Source: an uncultured Roseburia sp.
GTDB lineage: Bacteria > Bacillota > Clostridia > Lachnospirales > Lachnospiraceae
Length of the DNA: 32,196 bases
Direction: 5' to 3'
Assembly (NCBI GenBank): GCA_947628935.1
Contig: CANRBT010000006.1
Coordinates: 1 to 32,196, forward strand
The notes below the pieces were generated by a model that worked only from the letters and a program-made list of their open reading frames with translations, had not been told where the DNA came from and made no database searches. The position numbers were made by a program, and so were the translations under genes. Shown here piece by piece: positions 1 to 8,534 of the stretch (the first letter of the stretch is position 1; each line of letters starts with the position of its first letter).

Positions 1-353
1 CTGGTGATCGACGGAACGATCGCCGCGATCAGGATCACAAAGATACCGACCAGGAACAGGAGCGCACACACAATGGCGATCGCCCTTGCCATTTTCTTTG
101 ACTTCTGCGCCGTCTTCATGTGCGGTGTCAGCCATTTGAGCAGCCACCCTTCGCAAAACTTCATAATGGGATTGAGCAGATATGCCAGCACGAGCCCTAT
201 CGTGATGGGCTGAAGAATCTGTGTCAACTGCCTCCAGAACAATGTCAGCCCGTTATACCGATAGATCATAAAAAAGAATAAAATACAACAACAAAAGGTA
301 ATAAATACGATCAACGCAATTGTAAGATAATGCCTGAACTTAGAGTCACCCAA
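1..353 (-). CDS. AI-2E family transporter (DUF20), N-terminal part
   Basis: This gene is not in the ORF track because it runs off the window edge and begins with TTG. The reverse strand from 353 translates without a stop for 117 codons. The product begins LGDSKFRHYLTIALIVFITF and continues with a second hydrophobic stretch. The segment LQPITIGLVLAYLLNPIMKF is typical of the N-terminal half of AI-2E exporter/PerM/YtvI-type membrane proteins. I see three hydrophobic segments, at about residues 10-30, 45-65 and 95-115. The TTG start is chosen because GGGGAGGAG lies about 7 bases upstream and a strong promoter sits at 389-417; no in-frame ATG is available. Family members are polytopic permeases; the substrate cannot be told from this fragment. 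Confidence 0.85.
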   Translation of the reverse strand, partial: MGDSKFRHYLTIALIVFITFCCCILFFFMIYRYNGLTLFWRQLTQILQPITIGLVLAYLLNPIMKFCEGWLLKWLTPHMKTAQKSKKMARAIAIVCALLFLVGIFVILIAAIVPSIT

Positions 354-388
354 ACCGATCTCCTCCCCACGTATCGTCTGATGCTTGT

Positions 389-417
389 ATTATACCCTAT
401 TTCACTCTATTTTCCAA
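389..417 (-). promoter_or_regulatory. Sigma-A-type promoter of the AI-2E transporter gene
   Basis: On the minus strand TTGGAA (412-417) and a perfect TATAAT (389-394) are separated by 17 bases, about 36 bases upstream of the TTG start. Seen directly; promoter activity is inferred. Confidence 0.75.
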
Positions 418-463
418 TGACGAACTTCCTGTAACCCTAACAATATCGGCGCTTCTGACGGTC

Positions 464-495
464 AAAAAAGAAGAGCGCCTCAAACGCGCTCTTCT
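464..495 (-). terminator. Rho-independent terminator of the aconitase-family gene
   Basis: The minus strand reads AGAAGAGCGC, a 7-base loop, GCGCTCTTCT, then a run of T. It lies about 30 bases past the stop codon of the hydratase gene and upstream of the next promoter. Confidence 0.9.
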
Positions 496-524
496 CCGAC
501 CATCTCTTTTTTCGTCCATTCCGC

Positions 525-2825
525 CTAGCCGCGATAGTAATTGATGAGACATCCCTTAAGGATGATCTCCCGCTCATCATCTGTCATTGCGCCGAGCTCC
601 AGCCGGAACTCCTTCAGGCTGTCGCCCTCCACGACATACGCCGTAAGCTCCGATCTCTTTTCCTCCACAGCTTTGCGGATATCCGGCAGGAACAGATAAT
701 CCAGATTTTTAAACGGCAGCTCGCCCTCCCGGATCAGGAAGGGCAGCATGCCCCAGTTGATGAGATTGGAACGATAGCGCTTGGTCGCGTATTCATTTGC
801 AATATTTGCCCATCCGCCGAGAACCTTCTGACAGGACGCCGCCTGCTCGCGCGCCGAGCCGTCCCCGGGTTTTACCGCAAATATCGTGCTGCCGAACCCG
901 ATCGTCCCCTGTGCGTTTGCGGCAAGCTTCCTGTCCGGGAACGCATGGTCGATCGCCTCCAGCACGGCTCCAAGCTCCCCTACCGCCTGCACGGGATCCT
1001 GTCCCTCCTCCAGTGCCTTCTGTGCCTTCTGAATCTCCTTGGCGCGTCCGACATACTGCGGATCCTTTCTGGAAAGCGCAAACTCCGCAAGTCCCAGCGG
1101 ATTGGAACGGTACGAGGACGTCTCACCGGACGGGATCAGCTCGTCCGTTGTCGTCACAGGATCATGGATCTCAGACACTACCTGAAGCACCAGATTCTCC
1201 GGCAGCGCACTCATCGCCGGCCAATCCTTGATGTTCGGTCCGAACTGGATCTCCACAGTGGGATCCGCCACGCCCTTGCTGTCAAATACCCGATTCTCAT
1301 AGATCGTCTTATCGAAGAAGTACTTTGGCTTCGTGAACGTCACATCCACATCCGTCGCCGCAGTCAAATAGCCTCTGTTCGCCGCAGTCGCAGCAATGGA
1401 ACGCGCATCCATGAGCGCCACGGAAGCCACCTGTCCCTGCTGCACCTTCGAGCCCTCGCGGTTCGGGAAGTTCCGCGTCGAATGTCGGATCGAAAACGCA
1501 TTGTTCGCCGGTGTGTCCCCCGCGCCAAAGCACGGACCGCAAAACGCCGTCTTCACGATCGCGCCGGTCTGCATGAGCGTTGCGACGGCGCCGTTTTTGA
1601 CCAGCTCCATATAGATCGGCGTGCTCGCCGGGTAAACGCTGAGCGTAAACTCATCCGCCCCGATCGATGCCCCGCGCAGAATGTCCGCCGCGTCACAGAT
1701 ATTTTCAAATCCTCCGCCCGCACATCCTGCAATGATCCCCTGGTCGACGTAAAGTCTTTTGTTCCGCACCTTGCTTTTTAAGTCAAGCTTGACCGCGCCG
1801 TCAAAGCTCACCTGGGCACGCTTCTCGCAATCGTCCAAGATATCCATCAGATTCGCGTTCAGCTCCTCGATCGTGTAGGTATTGCTCGGATGGAACGGCA
1901 TCGCGATCATCGGCTTGATCTCTCCCAGATCGATCTCGACCATTCCGTCATAATATGCCGTCTCACCCGGCTTCAGCTCCGCATAATCGCCGGTTCTGCC
2001 GTGAATCTCATAGAACTCCCTCACCTTGTCGTCTGTCTGCCAAATGGAGGAAAGGCAGGTCGTCTCCGTTGTCATGACGTCCACCCCGATACGAAAATCG
2101 ACACTCAGGTTCGCGACGCCCGGACCAACGAACTCCATGACCTTATTTTTCACATATCCGCGGTCAAACACCTCCCCGATGATCGCAAGCGCCACATCCT
2201 GTGGTCCGACACCCTTTCTCGGGGCTCCCTTCAGATACACGCCGATAACCTCCGGCATGTCGATATCATAGGTCCTCGACAGCAGCTGCTTTACAAGCTC
2301 CGGTCCGCCCTCGCCGACTGCCATCGTCCCAAGCGCCCCATAGCGCGTGTGAGAATCCGAACCGAGGATCATCTTTCCTCCGCCGGCAAGCATTTCACGC
2401 GCAAACTGGTGGATCACAGCCTGATGAGGCGGAACATAGACTCCGCCATAGCGCTTCGCACAGGTCAGTCCGTACATGTGGTCGTCCTCGTTGATCGTTC
2501 CCCCGACCGCGCACAGGCTGTTGTGGCAGTTGGTCAGCACATAGGGGATCGGGAACTTCTCCAACCCTGATGCGCGCGCGGTCTGAATGATCCCGACAAA
2601 CGTAATGTCGTGAGAGGTCAGCTTGTCAAACCTGATCTGCAGCTTTTCCATATTGCCGGAGACATTATGCTCTTTTAAGATCCCGTAGGCGATCGTCTGC
2701 TTTGCCGCCTCCTCCTTTGTAACCGCCGCTCCTGTCCTGTTCTGTATGGCCGCCGCCGCATCCTTGCCATCCGCGATCAACTCACTGCCGTGTACCAGAT
2801 ATACACCGCTATCGTACAGCTTCAT
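525..2825 (-). CDS. Aconitase-superfamily hydratase (putative)
   Basis: A 766-residue protein with the aconitase core followed by a C-terminal swivel domain. Visible signatures are [12 protein letters not shown] at 155-166, [12 protein letters not shown] (Cys368) and FCGPCFGAG (Cys429, Cys432), giving the three cluster ligands of a [4Fe-4S] hydro-lyase. [12 protein letters not shown] at 449-460 is the conserved substrate-region loop, and [13 protein letters not shown] marks the swivel domain. The usual GSCTN motif is replaced by AGCAGG, so it is divergent from classical citrate/isocitrate aconitase and resembles the YbhJ-like 'hydratase' branch (recalled, not searched). No citrate synthase or isocitrate dehydrogenase is adjacent and the gene is transcribed alone, from its own promoter to its own terminator. 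Aconitase activity is therefore possible but not established. A good ribosome site (AAAGGAGG) precedes the ATG. Confidence 0.85.
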   Translation of the reverse strand: MKLYDSGVYLVHGSELIADGKDAAAAIQNRTGAAVTKEEAAKQTIAYGILKEHNVSGNMEKLQIRFDKLTSHDITFVGIIQTARASGLEKFPIPYVLTNCHNSLCAVGGTINEDDHMYGLTCAKRYGGVYVPPHQAVIHQFAREMLAGGGKMILGSDSHTRYGALGTMAVGEGGPELVKQLLSRTYDIDMPEVIGVYLKGAPRKGVGPQDVALAIIGEVFDRGYVKNKVMEFVGPGVANLSVDFRIGVDVMTTETTCLSSIWQTDDKVREFYEIHGRTGDYAELKPGETAYYDGMVEIDLGEIKPMIAMPFHPSNTYTIEELNANLMDILDDCEKRAQVSFDGAVKLDLKSKVRNKRLYVDQGIIAGCAGGGFENICDAADILRGASIGADEFTLSVYPASTPIYMELVKNGAVATLMQTGAIVKTAFCGPCFGAGDTPANNAFSIRHSTRNFPNREGSKVQQGQVASVALMDARSIAATAANRGYLTAATDVDVTFTKPKYFFDKTIYENRVFDSKGVADPTVEIQFGPNIKDWPAMSALPENLVLQVVSEIHDPVTTTDELIPSGETSSYRSNPLGLAEFALSRKDPQYVGRAKEIQKAQKALEEGQDPVQAVGELGAVLEAIDHAFPDRKLAANAQGTIGFGSTIFAVKPGDGSAREQAASCQKVLGGWANIANEYATKRYRSNLINWGMLPFLIREGELPFKNLDYLFLPDIRKAVEEKRSELTAYVVEGDSLKEFRLELGAMTDDEREIILKGCLINYYRG

Positions 2826-2896
2826 ATCGTTCCTCCTTTATCTTTCAGAATAAAAGTGCACAGGGCATGATGCACCTGCGCACTCACTTATCGAAA

Positions 2897-2925
2897 ATTA
2901 TAAAAGCATCGACCGTAAAAATCAA
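2897..2925 (-). promoter_or_regulatory. Promoter of the aconitase-family gene
   Basis: Minus strand TTGATT, 17-base spacer, TATAAT. It gives a leader of about 65 bases before the ATG at 2825 and lies just past the stop of the HAD gene. Confidence 0.75.
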
Positions 2926-2946
2926 GCCCTTTATCAGACGCGCGCA

Positions 2947-3603
2947 TCATATCGCTCCGTCCTCCAGCATTAAAATCAGATCGAACAGACTGTCCGCCTC
3001 CGCCGTGATCAACTTCCGCAGAGCCGCATCCGGCTTTGTCAAATCCGGCACCATCACGGTCCGCAGTCCCGCGTCCACGGCAGACCGCACGCCGTTGGGG
3101 GAATCCTCCACGGCAACGCATTCCTTTGGAGCCTCCCCGAGCTGTGCGCAGGCATATAGGTAAATATCCGGCTTCGGCTTGCCGTTCTCCACCATCGTGG
3201 CACAGATAACCTTGTCAAACTTATCATAGATGCCCACCCTTGTCAAGTAGCTGCGGGCGCGCTTCGGATCCGTGGCAGTTGCGACCGCAGTGCGGATCCC
3301 ATGTGACCGGAGATAGTCGAGGACCTCATCTGCCCCCTCCTTCTTCTCCAGCCCGTACCGCGCAATATGCTCCTGCATCAGCTCCTTTCGGCGCTCCCGG
3401 ATCGTCCAGTAGGAAAAGCGCGGGCCAAAGATCTCCTGCAGATAGGACGCCGCATATTTCCCTGCCAGACTGCGGATCTCCAGCGCATGTTCCGGCTTCA
3501 TGTCGAACCCTGCCTCCGCTGCCGCCTGACACCAGTATTTGTTCAGCCATTTTTCCGTATCGATCAGCACGCCGTCCATATCAAAGATGACCGCTTTTAT
3601 CAT
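2947..3603 (-). CDS. HAD-superfamily phosphatase / phosphatase-mutase
   Basis: A 218-residue protein of HAD subfamily IA (beta-phosphoglucomutase-like). It has motif I VIFDMDGVLIDTE near the N terminus with the nucleophile and acid aspartates, a helical cap region, motif II around VATATD, and the motif III/IV region ending VAVEDSPNGVRSAVDAG. These enzymes use Mg2+ and an aspartyl-phosphate intermediate on small phosphorylated metabolites; the actual substrate cannot be read from sequence. The track start at 3606 is a GTG. The adjacent ATG at 3603, about 8 bases after AGGGAGGG, is preferred. It lies 64 bases downstream of the histidine kinase gene on the same strand with only a T-poor hairpin between, so co-transcription with the two-component system is likely. 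Confidence 0.88.
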   Translation of the reverse strand: MIKAVIFDMDGVLIDTEKWLNKYWCQAAAEAGFDMKPEHALEIRSLAGKYAASYLQEIFGPRFSYWTIRERRKELMQEHIARYGLEKKEGADEVLDYLRSHGIRTAVATATDPKRARSYLTRVGIYDKFDKVICATMVENGKPKPDIYLYACAQLGEAPKECVAVEDSPNGVRSAVDAGLRTVMVPDLTKPDAALRKLITAEADSLFDLILMLEDGAI

Positions 3604-3641
3604 CACCCATGCCCTCCCTTTTCCCTTTGCGCCATTTGATA

Positions 3642-3658
3642 CCAGACCGTCGGTCCGG
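3642..3658 (-). other. Hairpin between histidine kinase and HAD genes
   Basis: Minus strand CCGGACC-GAC-GGTCTGG forms a 7-bp stem (one G-U pair) with a 3-base loop. No T tract follows, so it is more likely an RNA stability or attenuating element than a strong terminator. Confidence 0.4.
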
Positions 3659-3667
3659 GGACAAATC

Positions 3668-5683
3668 TCATTTTACCCCCCCCCTATAGAAAATCGGCAG
3701 CTGCAATGACGCAGTGAACAGATCCCCATCGACTGTGATCTCGAGGGTTCCCCCCATGAGCTGCGCCAGATTCTTTGCAATGGAAAGACCCAGCCCGCTG
3801 CCCTCCGTCGTGCGTGAGGAATCGCCGCGAATGAACCGCTCCGTCAAATCCTCCACGCTGCCATTCTCCAATGCCAGGGAACGTTCCGATACGTTCTTAA
3901 TGGAAAATACCGCCCACCCGTCCCGCTCCTGCACCTCCACATAGACACGCGTCTTTTCCAGCGCATATTTCGCCGCATTGTTATATAAATTTTCTATCAC
4001 GCGGTACAAATGCCTCCCATCCGACCAGATGAACAGCGCCTCCTGGGGAAGCCTTGTGATAATCGTCAGCTCCCGTTTTTCGAACTTCTCGTTAAACTCT
4101 CCTCCCGTCTGGCAGACCAGCTCCACGAGATCGATTTTCTGCATATCCAGCTTTACGTTTCCCGAGCTGATCTTGGACGCCTCGACCAGATCCTCCGTCA
4201 GCTGTCTGAGCCGTTGTGACTTCTCATCCAAAATCTGCACATAGCCCCGCACGCGCTCGTCCGCGATCTCCTCCCGCTTGATCAGATCCACATAATTGAT
4301 AATGGAAGTGAGCGGCGTCTTGATGTCATGGGAGACGTTTGTGATCAGATCCGCCTTCATGCGCTCGTTCTTTGTGTTCTCGTCGACCGCGTGCAGCAGA
4401 CCGGTACCGATATTGTTGATGGCTTCCGCCAGTTGCCGGTTATCCCCGTGCAGCTCCTCCAGCTCGATCTTCTCTGTCAGGTCGCCGTTCGCAATCTCTT
4501 CCACGCCCTCCAGAATGTGATAGCGCTCCACAGCCATCCGCAGCAGAAAATATGCCTCGGCTCCGCAAAAGACCAGCAACAAGACAAACGCCGCCATACT
4601 TTCCCGGACAAACGTCTGCCTCGCGAGCGCAAAGAGGATCAGCATATGTACAGCGAACAGCGCGACGATCCGCACCGTCACGGAACGCTCCCGGAACAAC
4701 TTTTCCAGCCCTCTGCACAACCAGCAGATCAGGCTGCTCTCCCACATCACCTCTGCCTTGAGCCGGCGTACCATACTGAGATAAAAGATCAAAAACAGCA
4801 GATCCGCCAGAAAGCTGACGGTTCCCGCCACTGCCAAAAAACCCGGCACATCCCAGCTCCTGCTGCCTGTCCTTCCCGGCAGCAGGAACAGTTCGCTTTC
4901 CAGAACTATAAATCCCGCAAACAACAGCTCCGTCTTGATCCGGTCCAGCAGGTTGAGCGAAATTCCTTCCTCCTCCGCCTTATGACCTGCAGAGAGCGTC
5001 AGATATACAAGCGTGAGGATCCATCCGACCAGACTGATCAGTCCTCCAAACATCCCGATCTTCGTCCATGGGTACAAACGCTCATATTCCATCCTTGCCT
5101 CGTACAGATCATCATGTGCGGACAGCTCCACATCCACTCCGAACACCAGGACCACATTCTCAAGCGGCCAGTAGATCTGGTGGTTGTAGGTCCCAAAAAA
5201 ATAGTCCTCCAGCCCTCTGATATCCGTACCAAATTCCTTGTTCTCCATGTCGTAGAGCAGATAGTTTCCCATGGTGCGCGCTTCCATCAGGATCGCCTGG
5301 GTATCGAAGATCTGCCCCGGTCTGGTATCCGGCTGATTCGTATACCATATGCCGTCCGACTTGTACCAGAAACAGAAATTGGACTCCTCCCTGGAAAACT
5401 CATTCGTATACTGCAGATAGCGTCTGTCCTGCTCCAGGCTCCGGTACTCTCCCTGCTGCATCAGACGCAGATATTCGTTTAGATCCTCACATTTCTGCTC
5501 CATGCATTTCACATAGTAACCGGAAGCGAAAAAATCGTTCGTGCCGATATCCGTCGATCCAAGCATGTCCTTGTCGATCATCGTCCCCAGCAGAACAACG
5601 GAAACGGTCAGCACGATGGTAAAAAAGGAGTGCAGCAGGAACCCTGTCATTTTCATTCCATACCCATAGGAAGCTCTTTCCAT
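3668..5683 (-). CDS. Sensor histidine kinase with polytopic membrane domain
   Basis: About 671 residues. In ORF-track numbering, a first membrane helix is at about 15-36, followed by an extracytoplasmic region of about 170 residues. Further hydrophobic helices lie near 211-232, 255-270, 282-303, 338-355 and 365-385. A HAMP-like linker (EGVEEIANGDLTEKI, 393-407) leads to the H box NVSHDIKTPLTS with phospho-acceptor His453. The ATPase domain follows, with an N box (NLYNNAAKYA) and a G box (GSGLGLSIAK). The family is VanS/PhoR-like and partners the OmpR-type regulator 12 bases upstream. The track start at 5686 is GTG; ATG at 5683 has better spacing from AGGAG. The divergent LCP gene suggests sensing of envelope state, but the ligand is unknown. 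A run of nine G near the stop codon is unusual. Confidence 0.93.
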   Translation of the reverse strand: MERASYGYGMKMTGFLLHSFFTIVLTVSVVLLGTMIDKDMLGSTDIGTNDFFASGYYVKCMEQKCEDLNEYLRLMQQGEYRSLEQDRRYLQYTNEFSREESNFCFWYKSDGIWYTNQPDTRPGQIFDTQAILMEARTMGNYLLYDMENKEFGTDIRGLEDYFFGTYNHQIYWPLENVVLVFGVDVELSAHDDLYEARMEYERLYPWTKIGMFGGLISLVGWILTLVYLTLSAGHKAEEEGISLNLLDRIKTELLFAGFIVLESELFLLPGRTGSRSWDVPGFLAVAGTVSFLADLLFLIFYLSMVRRLKAEVMWESSLICWLCRGLEKLFRERSVTVRIVALFAVHMLILFALARQTFVRESMAAFVLLLVFCGAEAYFLLRMAVERYHILEGVEEIANGDLTEKIELEELHGDNRQLAEAINNIGTGLLHAVDENTKNERMKADLITNVSHDIKTPLTSIINYVDLIKREEIADERVRGYVQILDEKSQRLRQLTEDLVEASKISSGNVKLDMQKIDLVELVCQTGGEFNEKFEKRELTIITRLPQEALFIWSDGRHLYRVIENLYNNAAKYALEKTRVYVEVQERDGWAVFSIKNVSERSLALENGSVEDLTERFIRGDSSRTTEGSGLGLSIAKNLAQLMGGTLEITVDGDLFTASLQLPIFYRGGVK

Positions 5684-5695
5684 CACAGATCTCCT

Positions 5696-6388
5696 CTAGC
5701 TCTTATCGATCTTATATCCCACTCCCCATACCACCTTCAGGTACCGCGGCTCTTTGGGATTGATCTCTATTTTTTCCCTGATATGGCGGATGTGTACCGC
5801 CACGGTATTGTCCGCGCCGATCGCATCTTCATTCCAGATACTCTCATAAATCTGGTTGATCGAAAACACCTTCCCCTGATTTTTCATCAGAAGAAGCAGA
5901 ATATTGTATTCGATCGGTGTCAGCTTCACTGCCTCTCCGTCGACTGTGACCTCCTTGAGATCGTCATTGATGGAAAGACCGCCTGCTGTGTACACGGCGC
6001 TGCCGATATCCGCCGCATTGCCCAGCTGGGTATAACGGCGCAGCTGGGATTTCACTCTCGCCACCAGCTCCAGCGGATTAAACGGCTTCTCCACATAATC
6101 ATCCGCACCGATATTCAGCCCCAGGATCTTATCGGAATCCTCCGTCTTCGCCGAGAGGATGATGATCGGAATACTGCTCGCCTCCCGGATCTTTAAGGTC
6201 GCATGGATGCCGTCCAGCTTCGGCATCATCACGTCTATGATCAATAGATGGACCTCCTGCTCCCGCAGGATCGCAAGCGCCTCCTCCCCATCGTACGCCT
6301 TTAATACCCGGAATCCCTCCTGTTGCAGATAAATATCTATCGCATCTACGATCTCTTTATCGTCATCACATACCAATATCGTCTGCAT
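5696..6388 (-). CDS. OmpR/PhoB-family response regulator (VanR-like)
   Basis: A 230-residue regulator with the standard two domains. The receiver has the acidic pocket VCDDD (residues 6-10), phospho-acceptor Asp52 in LIIDVMMPKLDG and the conserved Lys79 in LSAKTEDSD. The C-terminal winged-helix domain contains LTPIEYNILLLLMKNQGKV and ends with RYLKVVWGVGYKI, as in VanR/PhoP. The length is normal for the family. It is the first gene of the operon with the kinase and probably the HAD phosphatase. Direct repeats upstream at its -35 position suggest autoregulation, and may also regulate the divergent LCP gene. The ribosome binding site is weak (AGGGG at a long spacing). Confidence 0.95.
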   Translation of the reverse strand: MQTILVCDDDKEIVDAIDIYLQQEGFRVLKAYDGEEALAILREQEVHLLIIDVMMPKLDGIHATLKIREASSIPIIILSAKTEDSDKILGLNIGADDYVEKPFNPLELVARVKSQLRRYTQLGNAADIGSAVYTAGGLSINDDLKEVTVDGEAVKLTPIEYNILLLLMKNQGKVFSINQIYESIWNEDAIGADNTVAVHIRHIREKIEINPKEPRYLKVVWGVGYKIDKS

Positions 6389-6448
6389 GCCGCGTCAAAC
6401 CCCTGCTTTCCTTCGTTATGTGTTTATTTTATCAGGAAAATATAGACT

Positions 6449-6495
6449 ATTATAGGGGGGATTTCTTAACTTTTCTTTAAATTCTGCGCTAGTAT
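6449..6495. promoter_or_regulatory. Divergent promoters with direct repeats (probable response-regulator box)
   Basis: The minus-strand regulator promoter has a perfect TATAAT (6449-6454) but no -35 consensus. Two copies of TTTCTT-type repeats (TTTCTTAAC at 6462 and TTTCTTTAA at 6472) lie 10 bases apart, the second exactly at the -35 position 17 bases away. OmpR-family regulators bind such repeats one helical turn apart (established for the family). On the plus strand TTAACT (6466-6471), 18 bases and TAGTAT (6490-6495) form a candidate LCP promoter overlapping the same repeats. Confidence 0.5.
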
Positions 6496-6550
6496 TTTCC
6501 AGTTTGATTACGCAAAAAATACAGAACCTATCTATCAGGAGGATATCTTG

Positions 6551-7600
6551 ATGAACCGAAAATCAAAAACCAGACGAAATATCGTCATACTGATCTTAGA
6601 GCTGTTGGTCCTGCTCGTTCTTGCCGTTGTCCTTTTTGTTGCGACCAAGCTTTCCAAAATCGAGCGGAACGAGATCCATATAGAGGATGTCTCCATCAAT
6701 AACGACCTTTCTCAGGAAACGCAGGAGATACTCGCCTCCAATCAGACGATCGCCCTGTTCGGACTGGACAATCGTTCTAACGGAAGCCTCTCCCGCGGAC
6801 GCAGCGACGTCATCATGCTTGCGACCATCGACAGCGAAGCGCGCGAGGTCCGTCTGGTGTCCGTCTACCGGGATTCTTATCTGGACACAGGGAACGGCAG
6901 ATTTGAAAAATGCAATGCCGCCTATGCAAAGGGGGGACCGGAGCAGGCCATCTCCATGCTGAATACCAATCTGGATCTTTCCATCACAGACTATATCACG
7001 GTCGATTTCAATGCGGTCGTAGAATGTGTGGATCTGCTTGGCGGCGTGGAGCTGGAGATCACGGACACGGAAGCGGCCCTGATGCTCGGTTATATTCAGG
7101 AGATCAATCGCATCACAGGACACAGCTCCGTCTGCCCGCCTTCCGGCGGCAAATATACGCTGGACGGCGTACAGGCATGCGCCTATGCCCGCATCCGTTA
7201 CGGGGGCGGCGACGATTACCGGCGCACGGAGCGTCAGCGCGCCGTGCTCGCCTCCATGATCGCCAAAGCGCAAAAAGCCGACCTGTTGACGCTCAACCGG
7301 CTGATCGACCAGGTCTTTGGCGATATTCAGACAAGCTTTACCAATGCAGAGCTTTTGGGACTTGCCGCAGACCTGTTCCAGTACAGGCTGGGAGACACCA
7401 GCGGCTTTCCCTATGAGAAAACGACCCGGCGCTACAAGGGAGTGGGCGACGTTGTCATCCCCTGCGACCTCGCATCCAACGTGACCGCCCTGCATTCCTT
7501 CCTCTATCGCGCGGACGACTACACCCCGTCCAACACGGTACAGGCAAACAACGCCATCCTCATCGATAAAACAGGCTTTCGCCAGGGCGACGGATATTAA
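6551..7600 (+). CDS. LytR-CpsA-Psr (LCP) family glycopolymer transferase
   Basis: A 349-residue type II membrane protein with a short basic N terminus (NRKSKTRRN), one membrane helix at about 11-33 and an extracellular LCP domain. Signatures seen are RGRSDVIMLATID, VSVYRDSYLD with the conserved arginine, NAAYAKGG, the DFNAVVECVDLLGGVELEI block and YARIRYGGGDDYRRTERQR near the centre of the domain. LCP enzymes transfer undecaprenyl-linked polymers such as teichoic acid or capsule onto peptidoglycan. The start is the ATG at 6551, seven bases after AGGAGG; the track start is an upstream TTG only four bases from it. It diverges from the two-component operon, which fits an envelope-stress circuit (inference). 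Confidence 0.93.
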   Translation: MNRKSKTRRNIVILILELLVLLVLAVVLFVATKLSKIERNEIHIEDVSINNDLSQETQEILASNQTIALFGLDNRSNGSLSRGRSDVIMLATIDSEAREVRLVSVYRDSYLDTGNGRFEKCNAAYAKGGPEQAISMLNTNLDLSITDYITVDFNAVVECVDLLGGVELEITDTEAALMLGYIQEINRITGHSSVCPPSGGKYTLDGVQACAYARIRYGGGDDYRRTERQRAVLASMIAKAQKADLLTLNRLIDQVFGDIQTSFTNAELLGLAADLFQYRLGDTSGFPYEKTTRRYKGVGDVVIPCDLASNVTALHSFLYRADDYTPSNTVQANNAILIDKTGFRQGDGY

Positions 7601-7657
7601 GGGGGTATTTTATTTTACTTTAGTTTGGCTGATTCATAACCTCAAGTTGTCCCTTCT

Positions 7658-7669
7658 GTATTACAATAC
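7658..7669. promoter_or_regulatory. Palindrome upstream of the XRE regulator gene
   Basis: GTATT-AC-AATAC is an inverted repeat of 5-base arms, 41 bases before the ATG of the XRE gene. XRE regulators commonly bind such short palindromes near their own promoters, so an autoregulatory operator is plausible. I could not place a well-spaced -35/-10 pair here. Confidence 0.3.
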
Positions 7670-7710
7670 TGGCGTATGATATTGGCTTCATACAGGGGAG
7701 GCAAAAGAGT

Positions 7711-8022
7711 ATGGATAAAACAATGGCGGATCGTTTGATCGAATTGCGGGAGAAGAACCGGCTGTCACAAAGCGCTGTCGCGAGCAGGCTGGGTGTGACG
7801 CCGGCTCTCATCAGCGCCTATGAAAAGACAGAGCGGAATCCCAGCATCCAAAAGCTGGTGGCGCTCGCCGACATCTATCACAGCTCCACAGATTACATCC
7901 TGGGGCGCTCTGCTACGAATGCACATGCCCGGATATTGGATGTGTCCGATCTCTCGGATGCACAGGTTCATGTGCTGCGCAATCTGGTGGAGGTCATGCG
8001 TTATCCCGATACGCCAACGTAG
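7711..8022 (+). CDS. XRE-family transcriptional regulator
   Basis: A 103-residue protein with an N-terminal helix-turn-helix of the Cro/CI type at about residues 7-61. It contains LREKNRLSQSAVASRLGVTP and LISAYEKTERNPS, followed by KLVALADIYHSSTDYILGR, the usual end of the domain. The remaining 35 residues are a short tail with no recognised domain. GGGGAGG about 9 bases upstream sets the ATG. It stands alone between the LCP gene (110 bases upstream, same strand) and a convergent membrane-protein gene. Target genes are unknown; neither phage nor toxin genes are adjacent. Confidence 0.9.
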   Translation: MDKTMADRLIELREKNRLSQSAVASRLGVTPALISAYEKTERNPSIQKLVALADIYHSSTDYILGRSATNAHARILDVSDLSDAQVHVLRNLVEVMRYPDTPT

Positions 8023-8036
8023 GGAAGACGCGTTTC

Positions 8037-8375
8037 TCAGTTATCCAGTTTGTTGATCATATCCACAATATGGTCATGTCTTTCTTTTGCGCTCATCTCG
8101 TCATATTTCCTGTTCTTCTTATATGCCCTGATCGCAAGATAACAAAACAGAAAGACTGTGGGGATATCCGTCAACAAATAGATCAAAGGGATATTCAGAT
8201 GCCCTGGAAGAACATATGCGAACACGAGCGCAAGAAATCCCGGAAGGAATATCAGCATGGAGACAAGGCACGCCCAGTACTCGACGCCGACCGCCCGGTA
8301 CCATTTTTTTTGCCCATCGGACGCGGATCCTGCTTTTTTATCCAAACATTCCAAAAGCTCATCATCGTTCAGCAT
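8037..8375 (-). CDS. Small two-helix membrane protein of unknown function
   Basis: I do not recognise this family. The protein is 112 residues with an acidic N terminus (MLNDDELLECLD) and two strongly hydrophobic segments, about residues 34-56 (WACLVSMLIFLPGFLALVF) and 62-83 (IPLIYLLTDIPTVFLFCYLAI). The C terminus is highly charged, with KKNRKYDEMSAKERHDH. Both ends are probably cytoplasmic. Two consecutive ATG codons occur; the second (8375) is better spaced from AAGGAG. It is convergent with the XRE gene, 14 bases away, and follows the terminator of the coiled-coil gene, so it is likely monocistronic. Confidence 0.75.
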   Translation of the reverse strand: MLNDDELLECLDKKAGSASDGQKKWYRAVGVEYWACLVSMLIFLPGFLALVFAYVLPGHLNIPLIYLLTDIPTVFLFCYLAIRAYKKNRKYDEMSAKERHDHIVDMINKLDN

Positions 8376-8477
8376 CATTCTCTCCTTCAGGGAAAATCGG
8401 GATTATAAACTCTTAGATTATGGTATCATACTTCTGCCCGGATTTCAACCTATAAGTATAGTTAATACTGTTTTTGT

Positions 8478-8522
8478 AAAAACAAAAACTGCCGCAGAGC
8501 GTCCTTATCTCCCTGCAGCAGT
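8478..8522 (-). terminator. Rho-independent terminator after the coiled-coil protein gene
   Basis: Minus strand ACTGCTGCAG pairs with CTGCGGCAGT (10 bp, one G-U) and is followed by TTTTTGTTTTT, 12 bases past the stop codon. Confidence 0.9.
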
Positions 8523-8534
8523 CTCCCTGTTTTC

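Noticed and set aside
4328-5482. Plus-strand ORF of 384 codons
   Set aside because: It lies entirely antisense to the histidine kinase gene and its translation is rich in Gln, His and Arg with no family signature, typical of a shadow frame in GC-rich DNA.
6596-7495. Minus-strand ORF of 299 codons
   Set aside because: Antisense to the LCP gene, whose motifs are clear; the antisense translation shows no recognisable domain.
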